A model generated the notes under the pieces. That model did not search any database and had not been told where the DNA came from. It saw nothing but the letters and a program-made list of their open reading frames with translations. Made by a program: the position numbers and the translations under genes. Positions 45,253 to 60,324 of a DNA stretch of 64,000 nt are shown here, in pieces (position 1 is the stretch's first letter; each line of letters opens with the position of its first letter). Origin of the DNA: Labyrinthula sp. Ha (lineage: Eukaryota; Sar; Bigyra; Labyrinthulida; Labyrinthulaceae); the NCBI GenBank assembly GCA_015227615.1, contig JAALGZ010000054.1, positions 62,001-126,000 of the forward strand, written 5' to 3'.

Positions 45253-45796
45253 TTAAGATCTAGTGTTCTGCTTTGCAGTTCTATGTTTCATACTAATTTT
45301 ACGCAGCGAGTGAAACCCCCAAAATATTCCCCCTAACGCAACGAATGTGTACGGAACTTTTCTAACATTTACAAAAGAGTACACCATAGTGAATAAATTA
45401 GTAAAATGTATGACCTTATCGATATTTGGTTTTACCATATCATAAAATGAATCATAAAAATCAAGTCCCATCTCCAAATAAAAAACTGTCCAGAAAGTTG
45501 AAAAATAAAACACATCAGTGGTACCAGTTTCTGTAATCAAAAGAAGCCCAAAGATATTATATAGTAAGAAGCAAAGGAATGCAATTGGTCCATTTAACCC
45601 ACATATTTGCACTGGTACTTTTGTAGCCTAAAATCACTGCCCTGTTTGAAAATGTACAATAGAGAATTGACCATAGCTTTTCCACCTATAGTATTCGCCA
45701 AAAAGAGATACAAAACAGCATATGGCACCTAGATATTAATATTTAAGCCAAAAAATTACCTGCAAAGCATATCATGGCCGCATAAATGTGATGCAT
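45253..45796 (-). CDS. Spliced multi-pass membrane protein, family unknown
   Basis: Three exons, complement(45253-45627, 45658-45728, 45760-45796), 160 residues, ATG at 45796, TAA end. Introns are 30 nt (45628-45657) and 31 nt (45729-45759), both GTA to TAG; the first exon has only 12 codons plus one base. Hydrophobic segments lie at about 5-22, 40-65, 74-88 and 112-140; the C-terminus is basic (RKISMKHRTAKQ). The junction-spanning sequence (YYRWKSYGQFSIATKVPVQ) reads smoothly, which supports the splicing. I do not recognise the family. Divergent from the ACMSD-family gene, sharing a 157-bp promoter with two CCAAT boxes. Confidence 0.6.
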
Positions 45797-45853
45797 TCTT
45801 CTTTAACCTGGTTTTTCTTTGATTTGCACCGTTGGACAATATCTTTTGATTTG

Positions 45854-45888
45854 ATTGGCTATATATTTTCCAGCTTCCAAATGATTGG
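45854..45888. promoter_or_regulatory. Paired CCAAT boxes in a bidirectional promoter
   Basis: ATTGG at 45854-45858 and 45884-45888, 30 bp apart in the 157-bp gap between starts at 45796 and 45954. Confidence 0.5.
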
Positions 45889-45953
45889 ATAAATTTATTT
45901 TGTGAGTCTAAAAGCCAAAACATTCATTTCAGGAAAAAGAAGAAACTATAAAA

Positions 45954-47026
45954 ATGAGCACTGATTTCACAACCTATTTCTTTCCTCCAAACGTAAAATT
46001 CAACGTTAGACTTAATTTTAGCTACCGGATTTCGGATCTCGATACGGATATGCAGGATTTCCCTCTGCCCAAACGGAAGAAGAAACAAACTCACTCCTGG
46101 TGCAACAAGACGGAGAAATCGTTGGTAAATTTCCTGCCTCGATGTCTTCTCTTGACGAAAGAATTCTTCACATGGATGAAAATAATGTTTCAAAACAAAT
46201 TCTAACCCCGATCCCTTTCCTCTTTTCCTATTGGGCGAAGGGAGATGACACAGCTGATCTCTGCAGAATTGTGAACAACGCAATTTCTTCCTCACTGGAA
46301 GCATATTCTAAAACAAACGCAACAGATCAATCTTCATCTTCAAATGGTCCATCTTCAAGGTTCAGTTTTTTTGCGATTGTTTCTTTACAAGCTCCAGAAC
46401 TTGCAGTTCGTGAAATTCGAAGGGTGATGAAGCTTCCAAACTGTGTGGGCATCGCAATTGGAACGCATGTGAATGATTGGAATCTTGATGCACCTGAACT
46501 AGCACCTATTTGGGAAACTTGTGAAGAGCTTAGTTGCTTGATTAGTGTTCATGCCTACGATTTGCCTTGCAGTAGAAAGGATCGAAAGTATATGCTGCCT
46601 AATTTAATCGGGAAGGCTCATGAGATTAACCGATCTTTGACTACGATGCTCCTAGGTGGGGTTTTAGATAGATGGCCAAAGCTGAAATTTTTGTTTTCTA
46701 ATGGTGGAGGAAGTTTTCCTTTTCTTGTTGACCGAGTGCAAATGGGATACGAAAGTCATCCGGAAAAATGTGCTTGGAATAGTGAACAAGGACCAAAAGA
46801 TTTTCTAGGAAAATTTTGGGTTGACTCAAATGTAAGTAGTCTTGAAAGTTTAAATTTTCTTTCCAAGACGATTGGAGAAGAAAAAGTTGTTTTGGGTTCA
46901 GGTTACCCAGAACTTTTAGATGAAAATGGAAACGAAATTAAACACAAGGGTGTTGTTTATCAGCTTGAGGAAGATAAGAAGAATAAAATTTTAGATTCAA
47001 ACGCTAGTTTGTTCCTACAAAAGTAG
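45954..47026 (+). CDS. ACMSD-family amidohydrolase-fold protein, probable pseudoenzyme
   Basis: Exons 45954-45992 and 46022-47026 around a 29-nt intron; 347 residues, ATG at 45954, TAG end. It aligns along its length with 2-amino-3-carboxymuconate 6-semialdehyde decarboxylase: YGYAGF, PIPFLFSYWAK, LQAPELAVREI, GIAIGTHVNDWNLDAPEL, GGVLDRWPKLKFLF and GGGSFPF. ACMSD decarboxylates a kynurenine-pathway intermediate using one zinc. Here the zinc HxH is T-T-Y (residues 6-8), the catalytic His before GGG is Asn (240), and the Asp of GTDYP is Gly (307). Only the His of SVHAYD (190) remains. The frame is otherwise intact, so the protein is probably made but cannot work as a normal zinc decarboxylase. 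The acceptor TTTTAG at 46016-46021 restores the family pattern exactly. Confidence 0.85.
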
Positions 47027-47131
47027 GTTTTTTTGTGCTTGTACATCCTTATTTTGTATCTAGTGAGATTAATCCGTTAGTTTTGATATTGAAGTTGTGA
47101 CCTCCATAATTTAGCCGTTAAGTGTTATAAC

Positions 47132-48024
<893 letters not shown>

Positions 48025-48081
48025 TTATTGCTATTCTGTATTTATATTTATCTCCTAAGAGCGGAATGAAGAAAAAGAAAA

Positions 48082-48097
48082 AATTTTGGGCAATTAT
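48082..48097 (-). promoter_or_regulatory. GCCCAAAA-type upstream motif
   Basis: Plus strand AATTTTGGGCAATTAT; sense ATAATTGCCCAAAATT, 97 bp before the enoyl-CoA hydratase ATG. Confidence 0.55.
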
Positions 48098-50529
48098 AGT
48101 TTTATGGACACAGCGCTTTGATATTAAAGTACAAATTGTTTTTAAAGAAAACAGCATATTTGGTTAAAGAGAGAAACAAAAAAGACTCAATATATGTGAA
48201 TTTGGAGGAAAATTCTTGGTTTGAAGTTTTATAAACACTATCCGGATGATCATCCATAAAATGGGGTTTTGAAGTCAATATCTAGTTTGGGAGGAGAGGC
48301 GCTACAGAGGTATTTAATAAAATATCTACTGGTAACCCAAGGGCCCTAGGCACGTTCAGAGCGTCGTTATGCATAATTTTTATAGGAGTATCAACTAATT
48401 TCCAGTGCTTATTCACCAATTTTTGTACGCTTATACAGAACTCACTAAAGCCATAATCGAAGCAAAATTCAACACTTCTGAAATTTGCCTCATCAAATCA
48501 GCGCTAATATAACTCGATTTGTATAATCAAGGCTTTAAAAAACTGTGTTATGACCTTAAATCTGTTGTTTATAGGCTCGACTTTTCCCTTGCATAATCTT
48601 TACCCGTTTTCCGGGGTTGGTGCATGCAATGCCGCCAATTGCAGCCATTCTTCCAAACAAAATATCCCTCCAAGATAGTAGAATTATAACTTTACAACCG
48701 CTAGGTCACAGAAAACCATTCTGAAAAACTATTCTAACCTATTTTTTTTACTGTGGAGAACTATTTTGAGGTGACATCTGCCCCAATTTTAATTCCAAAA
48801 AGGTTATGTACTGACCTATCAACTTGTTAACTGTAAGGCAAATTGTTGGTCAGACATAAACTTCAATATATTCTAAATGGAAAATTTAACTCCAATAAAT
48901 ATCTTGGTAAAGAGAATTTATTCCAACTAGTACTTTAGTTCAAATTACTTGAAGAAAGCTCAACGACAAGATATAAGTCTTCTTAATGGTAAACACATCA
49001 AGATCACTGTGATCTCGGTGTGTAGAGTTTTTTTGGGGTGTCCTTGTATATCTTGTTACAAGAAACGCTAATCTTTTCGATATAAAACAAATAAACACTG
49101 CACGACTAAAGGTTAGCCTGGACATCATTAACTCAAATCCTCGTCTGGTTTGAAAGAAAAATATTGCTGTCGTAAATTAAAGCCATAGAGCAAAGCTTGT
49201 CTTCAAGATATATATACAGGAGTAAGAAGAAGAGTGTGTTGAGGGGCAAATAGAATTTACTTTTTAAACATAATGTCATCTAATAAGAATGATCCATGAA
49301 AGTAAAATATAGGTTGAACTTTCAGAAGGTTAAGTCAAGAATTGGCCCTTCTTGAAACGTAGGACCATCTAACACTATATTCGTATTGCAAATTCAAAAT
49401 GCTAATATTAATCACTAAAGTATCAATCATTTTCCACCCATCTATCTAACGAAGTTGCCGAGGCTTTTTAGGAAATTAACTGGGTGATATTGTAACCGAG
49501 AGCTACATTAATCATATGTTTTGAATCTAGTTGTTTCGTTCTTTGTCTAAGCCTAATGTTGGAGATTTTTTATTTTGGACGCTTTTAACCTATGCATGAT
49601 TAGATATATAAACACAATGAATTTTCATACGACACTCAACATGATATAGGTGAGGTCAGAAAATATGTAATGGATATTCCAGGAAAAGAAAAACCTTTTC
49701 ATTTTCCTTTCAATTAATATATTCACAGGGACCTTAACGCTTAAACTATAACAAACATTATGAGGTATTTTCTAGTTTGCTAATAAATTAGAAATTGTTA
49801 GAGACGGTATTCTGCACCTAATCAAGCAAAAGATTTAGAGGACAGAGCTTTGCGGCTTTTCAAAGAGCTCAAAGTTTTCACGTTACAAGTCTCGAATTTC
49901 TTTTGTAACCCTCATCTGTATACTAAGAAGAAAAGCGATAACATATCATTAAAAAAAGACCAGGATACTTCGCAACGACATGAAGCAAAAATATTGATGT
50001 CTTTTCAAATAAGATTCGTTTAATTCTGTTAGTTTATAAAAATTGGGAAATATAAGTAATTCTGTGTACGGATTGGCATGAGTAAACATCGAGTTCCTTT
50101 GATTGCCTTGACTATTAACCATATTTCTAGATTTAATTAAAGCTTCGCAACGAAATGAGTTTCTTTTATTTTGTTTTTTTTGCAGAAAAACTCGATATAT
50201 AAGTACATTCATTCATATTCGATACTTAAAAAATCCTCCACTACGATTATATCTCAAGAGCTTCAGAATAAATTAATATTGCTCTTACAAACTAAAGTTA
50301 CATAAAACACCAAGTATCCTTTCACTGTCAATTTCAGAATAATTTTTGGCATTTGGAATCGAAGTTCCATAGTATTTTCAAACACCGTAGGAAAAAAGTA
50401 TTTTTCTAAGACGTCTCCCTTTCTGACTGAAGCGCACTGTCTCGAGCAATCAGCATGTTTATCAGGATGGAAAATCTAATTTTAGTTAGCATTCATGAGA
50501 TGGAGCTACTTTCATTTATGGTTAGGTAT

Positions 50530-50990
50530 TGAACTTGATAAAAATTATTAATACTTATTTGATATTCATTTTGGTTCTGAATAGAAATAGAGGAATTGGG
50601 ATTTAGGCTTTTATTAAATGATTCTGATTTTTCTGGTTATCAAAACAAAGAGCTCTATGAGACCCTGCTTTATATCACCAAAAACTTATTACTTAGCTTC
50701 TGCACCGTATGAGAACCTTTAAAAACTGGTCACCTGACTTCTGAATAACCAGGTAAAAGGACGCCGTTGGGTCATGTAGCTAATTTACTAAAGTTTTACC
50801 TACGGTAAAAATGAAAAGGTTTTCTACTACTCGGCCCAGAGCTTGGGGACGTGATTTTGTATTGATTATAAATTTATTGATAATAATCATTAAACGTGGT
50901 CGGGAATTATCAGAATCCGTCAATAGGAAGAATATGGTCAATTATTTGTTGATAAATTAGCAATAAATCAATTACAAACTCCACTCGTTG
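50530..50990 (-). repeat. Interspersed repeat, copy 3 (reversed, with extra middle)
   Basis: On the minus strand the two blocks of copies 1 and 2 recur: GGATTCTGATAATTCCC, and the coding-like block reading KSESFNKSLNPNSS and then QNQNEYQ. Between them is about 200 bp not present in the other two copies, so either this copy carries an insertion or the others are deleted there. Confidence 0.45.
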
Positions 50991-53900
50991 TAGAGAAAAT
51001 ATTTTTATTTCTTTTGCAAAACTGATTTGACTATCTCTTTAACTTAAGCACACACTCGATTGATACTGATTTCTGTCTTGGAACAGTGTTTCTGACTAGG
51101 ACCCAGAAAGGTATAGTTATCGATGGAAACGTCATCCCCTATAGCTGAGTACAACTATTGCTTTGAGTTTACATCTCTCAGAAAAAATATTATTTTCTTT
51201 CTGAGAGCGGCTACATAGTACATTAATCTAAGGTGGGGTAGACTCAGGTATGACTAAGATTAATTTAGCGGTTTAGCAGAGTTGACCTATGACAGACTTG
51301 GTCTTTAGCTGCAGACATCCACATGGGAGGCAAAAAGATTTTATATTTTCATCAACCCTGGTAATAATTCCGAGTATATATACTTCGCCTACCTAGAACC
51401 CCTGGAATCTAACAGATAAATAAATATCTACAAGAGTAGCAAAATGTCTTCATCAGTAGCAAGTAAGTAAGCTTCATGATCATCTATCACTTCTTAGAAA
51501 AAGCAAACTCTAATTGCAGTAAATATGCTTTATTGCTAATTAGCGAGCCTTATGAGTTTCAAACATGCCCCTGATCTTATTGAAAATCTTGTTTTGTCTA
51601 GAGTATAAAGATTTAGCTATCAATATATCTGCTAATTATTGTTGAAGGAAATAATATTTATTCTCTGCAGTTGAACATGTTTTTGTAGAATACGAGCAAC
51701 GTGTAATTATAATCTAGAGTTTTGTCATTACTTGATTCGGCAAAAACTCAAATTCATGTAGGATCAATCACACACGAGAAGCCGTTTTTTATTGCTAACT
51801 TTTTTATAGCCGTACAATTATGCACAGGTGGAAGAAAAATCCACCGGGTCATTGCTTTAAGCTAAGTACAAATGTGAATTGATGAAGACCAGCGATCGAT
51901 ATGTTGAAGAAAAAACAAGACACAAAAAGATTACGCAACTAAAAAAATGCGTTAAGATAAAAAAGCAACAATCCGATGCTTGGAAGAGTCATGCCAAGAT
52001 ACCCAAAGTGTAACGATATTCGCATAAAGGGTTAGCACGAGGTATAATTCCTACTTGGCAGTAAAAGTTTCCATGCGCCTAGTTCTTGTAAAAACTGTTC
52101 TTCATTTTAAGATCCATAGGATTGTATTTTGACAGAAGATTGAGAAAGATCGCTATTATTCTTAAGTAATAAAAGTTAATGGCTCAATATATACATATTG
52201 TAGTGACGTTTATTGGTTCTTTAATCCACTCATAACATAATCCCCAAATAACTAATAAAAATATACCATATGCTATTAATACCGTTACGGTCCCTCTTCA
52301 ATAGCTTTTTATCTTACATTTGTTCTAAAGTTATCCCGTCAAGTTATTAAAGAATACAATGATTCATAAAATAAAAAAAAATCCATTGACATACACTGGA
52401 TTGTCTTTAACTTCACAACTAGGAGATAAACCCCGGTTCTACTTCATTAGATGCCAGTTAGCTACTGATACATGCTTATCAACACCGATGTCAAGATTTT
52501 CAAGATGTGTTTTAGTTGTAAAAATGGATTTTCGAAAATTTGAGAGAGTCATTCCAACGATTTTGTTAAATAATAACAGAAAGTTAGAGTAACAAGATAT
52601 TGCATTAAACAAGAGCCAAATATTTCCTCTGATTATAACTAAAAATCTTAATTATTCAATATCATTTTGCTTAACTTCTTTATAAAATTTATTTTTTGTT
52701 TTCTATCGATTTTCAATGTACCACCTTTCCTTTAACCTGATCCAACTGAGTATCTGGAAAACAAACAAAATGCAACTGTACACAGTTGCGGATATTAGGT
52801 ATACTAAGCTTGTTGTTCCAGATAAGTTCTAATCTACTACCCCAACAAATTTCTCTAAAAAAATCCATTCAGTTTTACCCCTTTGAAATTACTTCTTATG
52901 CGAGGTGCTTATTTGAGAAAGGAAGTCCTTTATTAAAGATTTTAGACCTCTGATGTTCTTATCACATTTATATCTGAAAGAGGAAAAATTCATGAGATAT
53001 TCATTATTTTTGAGATAATATGCATTAAGACACTTCTTTATTTATCTTAGCTTATCAGAAACAACAAAGATAGGTTATAAAGAGGAATCGGATGTTAAGC
53101 TAAAATTTTATGACTCATACGGTATAATTTCTCGGAGTATTAACCTATGGTACATGAAAGGTGTTTATAGACCAAAATTAAATGACATACATTGAATCTA
53201 ATTCTATAAACATCTTTTCATAGCCAATAACAATTGTGCTCTGTCTTATAGCCGACTAAGGGAAAACAGCGAACAAAAAGAGATGTGATCGACCATATAT
53301 ATAGTAAAACATACAAAAGTTAAAGATATCAATAACGTGAAATAATTTCCATTATTTGTTTAAATGGGGATAAGGTTTATTTGTCATTTGAGAGTCGGCA
53401 AACAAGCTCTAGAATAAAGTAGATTATGTTATCCCAATTATGGGCAAAACACATATATATTAAATGCAGCTTTAATGCTATGAAGAAGTGAAAACAAGAG
53501 TTAGAGTAATTATTGATGTATCCCATGAGGAAAGTATCTAAATTCAATTACTTAAAGTGATACATCTTATAAATTGAAAGCTTGCATTCTGAATATTTAT
53601 TGATCCATGGAGGTTCAGAATTTTTTATTGGGTACATATTGAATGTAATGGGTATAGCAGTAAGTTGAAAATTCGGTGATGCTTCAGAGTTAGATTATTT
53701 TTTTGTATAGTGAAACACATTAATTCCCACATTATCAGGATGCATTTATTTTTTTTACTTACGGAAGTCCATTATTAAGAACAGAAGGGGATTTGTCAAG
53801 AGAAATGATAAATATGTCAATTTAAGCTCAGAAGTCCTACTTGAAAATCTTAAAATAATTCTATGGAAGTGATAACTACATAGTTATATAATCGTCTTCT

Positions 53901-56900
53901 TTATTTTTGTTGGAATCCCGTTCACTTTTAAATTATAGAAAATATCATGCTGGTGCTTTCTTGAATTCCTATTTTAGTGGGCAGTATTGGTACCAGGGAA
54001 TAAACATAGAATCCATTCTTCTGTGTTATTTCCAAAAGTTATAATGACGAAAACACCTTTTAGAACAAGTGTTCAACAAAATATTTAACCTGGAAAATTA
54101 TTGAATCCTGCTACTACCTTAGTACCAATTATTCTGATTTTGTAGCGAAGACACAATCCAAAATAAATAAATCAAGAAAATATAATATATTGGAAGAACA
54201 AGAGCAAAAAAATTAATATAGCTATCTAGAATTGAAATAGATACATCAATATTAATAAAAGGGTTAACTGACTATATGCATAACACATAATTAGTAATAT
54301 TATTAATATACAAGTAATTAGATGTTTCGGTTAGTTTACGTAAATGTGTGCATAATTTTTACACGTGGATATAAAAAACGATCAAACTAGATGTCACCAA
54401 AGATAAGGAAATAAAGTTATTAACCCTGTGATAGTGAAAATGAATACTGGGGTATCAGTGCAGGGAATAGCATCCTTCATATCTAAGCAGAAGATTAATA
54501 GAGGACATATATAATCTATTGTCAAAACTTTTCATTTATGAGAATCCCCAAGTCATTTAGACTGTGTTGGAGAATTAAAATGTAATTAATGGTGAGATAA
54601 ACTATGAAGATAATTTATCCAAGGGAAAACATATAATTTTACTACTATTTCAGCAGTCAAACTCCTAGGAAAATCCCGTTATTGATGAAGAACTCGATGC
54701 TATAACAAGATATGCTATCTTAAATAAAAATAATTATGAGCAAAATTACATACGAACTAGATAATCATCGAGATTTTCTTCCATGAAAAACTAAAAAAGT
54801 ATATTCTATGTAAATATAGCAAGTGAACATGCTAAAAAATTGAGATAATCTACTATGGTATATATTTTGTTCCAATGGAAGATGTCAAAAACTAGAGTAA
54901 AAGTGTACTTAAGTCTTCATAAAAGAAATGTGATGTAAATAAACATTTTTTTGTTTTGTCTAACGCTAACAGTTCCTCTAAGGGCCTTCGAAGCACACCA
55001 TTAATTAGTACATGGTGCTTTAACTAATAATTATGGATAACTATAACAAGATGTTAATTAAACATACTTTAAGTTATTTCTAATAAGTATATTAATGTTA
55101 TTCCTTCGTAAAATATTGTAGCAAGGCTCAAGATGAGATTTGTTCTGATTTTACAATAATATATTGAACAAAAATATATGTATATGTGACTAAGCAAGAT
55201 GTTTTATTTCATTAGACAGAGGAGTTCTAGATTTCTGTTCTTATAAACTCTTGTCTTTAGCACTTATTGGGGTGTCTCTCGGTAAAGAGTCCATTTAAAT
55301 CGAACAATCAAAAGTAATTTTCAAACTGATTGACTGGTAAGGTGTTAGCAAAAAGATCTCACTAGATGTAAGTTATTTAATATATAATGATCACATTAAT
55401 AATGTTAACTAGCAGGAATAGGGGAGAATGTTGGTAGATGTTACGTGGGTTTACCATGATTTATCATATGGAGTAACTCTCATAGCCAAGAGTTCTCTGT
55501 GGAAACTTTTTCGCTAAAGTACTGTTTGATAGAACTACGTACATGCATAGAAAAAACCAGGTTTTTCTGTATATAGGACCTGAAAATGTGTCAATATAAT
55601 TAGCTGCAAGTTATGGGTACTTATAGAATACATATGCTGGTATACAAAGTCGTTTATGTTATTTTAAGTTATCATGATTTGGTACACATTTCCTGTATAG
55701 GAATGATGAAATCGGACTTTGATGCATGTAAGGTAAGAAATTAGAGTATTTTACTTAATATATTTTGCAAGGAAAATAAAGATAAAAAAGAAAAATATCA
55801 ATCACAATTTTGGTTGCAGAATAAGTAACAAGATGCACAAACAAAGTTTATGGTTTTGAAAGATGGTAACAGGTACTTCTTTTGACAAGAGAGAGGTTAT
55901 TCCCATACATTAAGTTAAAAACCACATCTTGGAGTATTATATGAAAAAGTACTGTAGGTTGATAACCAGATTTATATATTTTCTTAAGCTATCTGATTAC
56001 ACTTACTCAAAGTATTATTGACAATAAATATACGCGCTTTTTCATCGTGAGTTTTATTATTAGTAATGTATAGAGCAAGGTGATGTTTGCAAGGTCTTAT
56101 GTTAATACTAGAAAGACTTAAATAAATTCAGAATAGTTTCCATTAGTAAGTGAATTAACGGGTTTATTGGATTAATACATCTTGAAAACCCTCCTGAAGC
56201 TAATCTTAGGAAGCGCTTTGCTAGCATTTATAATCTATTTAGGAGTGAAATATTAATGTAAGGCGATATTTACACATACACCATGGAACTCACTGAATAT
56301 GAGCACAATGTTGCGGGAATCTTACTCTTCCGTATAACATCAATTCACAACTTAGTCCCATTCATATGTAGAATAAAATAAGAATCTTAAAGTTAGACGT
56401 TTTGCGCTTAGAATACAGATTTAAGCGGAGATTGTCTATCTAGATGATCTTCTAACCTTTCATGGCTCAATTGTAAAGTGTGAAACCTTATTTTTTTATG
56501 AAATTGAACTTCGCTTTTTTGGGAGAAGATAAAAGGTTCCATAAATCAAAACCTGGTCCATGGACGTATAAATCGCAAAGAGAACTTTCACTTATGGATT
56601 CTTAAAATAAATGTCATAATACGGGTTCTGTGCCAGTGTTCATTCTGATATGTTGGAGGACCAGAGACAGTAAATAACTAAATTGGCAGAAATTGATACG
56701 GAACTAGGAAACTATGTCTTAACTATATGTTGTATCTTGAGTCGCCCATGTGATGTCAGCCTAGAGGAAATTTTCTAATCATGACCTTGCCCATTCTACG
56801 GAAAAGTTGTTTCACTCAAAATATGGATGTCCTGGAAGCGTTACAACGAGCTAAGAATATCATTGTTAGCTCCAAGTACTTTAAATTTTCCTAAAGATTA

Positions 56901-59900
56901 TAAAATATGTTTTACAACAGGTACATACTTTTTTTCGAGCTAACAGTCTATTTCAATAGCTTGTGAGCTATAGAGAAAACATGACCCTTTAACCATTACT
57001 ATCTAATTGTAGTTTTTAATTTATATAATTGAAATTTGCTACACTTATGGTGAATAAAAGTTTTATCAGAAGTCTCTTTGTAAATTAGGTGGTATCTAAT
57101 TATTTATAAAACTTGTTTTGGAATATTTTTCGAGTTTTGTCATTGTGATTTTTTTAAATGTTCAGTAACATCGGTTCATTAAAACATCAACCCCTAATCA
57201 TATAGCAACCCAGCCCAAATTACCAGTTTATGGCGATTGTTTTTAACACGATGAACAAAATAATCAGAATAGTACGAATTATATTTATCTTGAGACAAAC
57301 ATACAACCAATGTAAATCACCAAGTTCCCCCGAATGAAAAATCACTGGTATTATCATTCCATTTTTTATATGAGTAGCAGTAAAGAAATGAGCCTAACTA
57401 TGTTTAATTAAGTTATAATTAGATACTTGAGAACAATTAATAAGAAAAACAATCGAATTATTCTGGAATAGCATTAAGAACAACTATGGCCATTATTATA
57501 AGATTATGAAGAGATGAAGAAGTTAATATATCTGCCTCAATATAGGGCTTTTAGCTATTTCCATATTTGGGCAAGCAGAAAAGCTTAACTAAAAGCAGAA
57601 GATGAGAATAATCACGTAACATATATCTAGTAACGAACCTTATCTGAGAACAGTTATTTAGCTATGTAGCAAGTTTGAGTTACCTTTTATTGGTTCCAGA
57701 GCAAGATACTATTTCTCAAAAACTTCTCAACCATGTAAAATAAATTTGGACTTTATGTTCAAAGTTTTACATATAGTGAAAATACTGATTAACTTTCAAA
57801 ATTATACACTGGTAAGACATCTGAACCATGCTATAGATTGCAAGACTTGGTGTTCAGTATAGGGAAGGTGATTCTGCATTAGTTGTCACATTTCTTAAGA
57901 AGAAATAATATTTCATTGATATCATTAGAGAAAACCATGTAGGAATGCAATGTAGAAGATAAGAAATATTTATTGCCTTTACAAAGCAGATGTTTCATCG
58001 GAAAATATAGAGAAACCTGGTTACTACTTTCATATACTCAATGAAATCAAACCAACTACCTAAGATGATTCAACCTTTTATAGAAGATAGAGCTGTTTCA
58101 TATAAAAGGTTGAAGAACACTCCGATAAAATACGTTTGTGTATAACTGGTTCAGCCATGAGGACCAAAATTTGGTAATTTCTTTCTATCTTTGAGGGTTG
58201 CCAATGCCTCTGGACTTGATCTATATATGGGTTACAAATAAAGACAAAGGGAAAATATATATTTAGGGTTTCAGTACTCGTGATTTTCATTTATAATCCA
58301 AGATACAACACAGACCTACTACACACGGCCACTTCTTTATTTTTCCTATAATTACAGAAGATGAGAGCAGACTTTGAAAATAAGATACACCTGTTGTGAA
58401 ACTTAATGGTGTTTTCAAATTGGGTTACCTCTAAGAGATTTTTGCATTATCCTCAGAGCCAAAGAATTTTGGCCTACTATCATTGGATATCAAAGTTTTC
58501 TTTTACATATGTTTGAAGGCAGCCACCGTTGTAGTAAATTTTGGATACATCAATTCGGTTAAAACTTTAAAATGAAATTGGTATATAGTGTCTTCATCTA
58601 AATAGAATTACTTTACTATTCAAGTCATGTTTTTCTTCTCAATTCGAACTCTTTCCAGTCATTGGTTGGGGATGTTCATTCTTTTCAAAATGCTGAAGGT
58701 ATATATAACGCCTGTGATTTTAATATTTTCTGGAGGCTTTATGGATTAATTAAATTTATCTTTTTCTCCTGATAAATGACATATTAAGAATATATAAATA
58801 TAGTCTTTACATTATACATATCAATAACGTGCTACATTCCTTTCTCGGGTCATGAAGTCTTGGGTGTTTTTTAAGACTAGAGATTATTCCAAATACAGGG
58901 TTTCATCTTTTGAATACTTGTGAGTATCATGTCCAAGAATTGTACAATGCCACAGTTAACAAATTGAATAACCTAATATTATTCTCTAAAATTCTTTTGC
59001 CATTAATCTCTAGTGCTTCGATTTCACACGTTGAATCAAACTTAAAGAGATGATCAAACTCTACTGGGAAAAACTCAGCACTAATTCTCCCACCCGCCTT
59101 AGTTGGTCAAGCATAATGTTTCAATAGATTTTTGAAACTAGAACGGAAATTACTCAAAAACCAAGCTATAGTTTAAGGACATGCAAATGGTACTGTTAGT
59201 TTACGACTCTCAAGTTTGTAAAAAGCTCAACCCATCAGTAGATAATAACCTTGCCCCTAGCAACAGTAAGAGCCTTGTGTATCGTATTCATCTAAGTGAG
59301 TTTATTTTTGTCTTTTCCGAATTCTGACACTATCTTAGACAGATTAGTCGGTAGTGCCACTTCAGGTGCTAAATTCTTACCCTCTAATACTCTTCCAACC
59401 TCATGACTCTTATTCATTTCCATGAAACGGCGGCTGCGAGATACATATCAATCCAAATAACCTAATTCTAAAGCAAAGATTCCAGTGTACTTCACATCGA
59501 TATGGGCTATTAGTTGTGTTCATTTCTAGTTAATTGAGATTTAGGGTTGTCAGTTGCCATTACATTGGTTTCCCATCAGTAATTTCAGTTAAATGTGCTT
59601 TACTAACGTGGATATAAACCATGTAGGGCTCACATAATCTTCTTTTGATTCTGTTAATATTCTTATATTACATTAAGACTTCCATATTTCTATCTCATGT
59701 ATCCTTTGTAGTTGTTGACTTCAACATCTTGAGTCTATTTACGGTGCTGCTAAACAAAGTCGTGGTAAAAAATCTTTGTACAGATATTAACGAGATATAA
59801 CGATAGCTTTATCCATAAGCGGTTTTTATATACCATTAAGTACTGTTCTTATAATTTCTTTTACGTATTGTTTCCCTAGAGACTCGTTTTCAGCTCTCCG

Positions 59901-60288
59901 AATACTATGTTTAAGCTCGGTAATAACAAAAGTTTAAGAATTTTTTGTAGCATTGAAACTTAATTTTAGCTTTAAATGAAGAATCATGAGCTGGGCTATA
60001 AGTTGTTTTACACCTGTTAGATTTTCTAATTTCTAAGCTAATCCTTCATCCCCTGCCATAATAAAGCCGGGTCGGAACCTCTTCCACATCCTACATCGAG
60101 CACCTACAACTCTATCAAACAGCATAACCAGTTTTTCTACAAAAGAACAGCTTTTTGTGTTCTATCTCCAATATAATACTATTCTTCTTATGTTTTATCA
60201 GTATATCTTTTACACGAATACTTTATGTAGAAGGTGTATTTTTCCCATTTCGTTTGTGAATCGTATTTCTCCAAAAAATTTCGTTTAG

Positions 60289-60293
60289 CCAAT
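60289..60293 (+). promoter_or_regulatory. CCAAT box upstream of the TPR gene
   Basis: CCAAT within TAGCCAATCAAATTTC, 32 bp before the ATG at 60325. Confidence 0.4.
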
Positions 60294-60324
60294 CAAATTT
60301 CGAGGCATAAGAAACTATCTGTTA

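Noticed and set aside
53000-56000. Organellar (mitochondrial or plastid) insert because of the very low GC
   Set aside because: No respiratory, ribosomal or rRNA-like coding sequence could be read on either strand.
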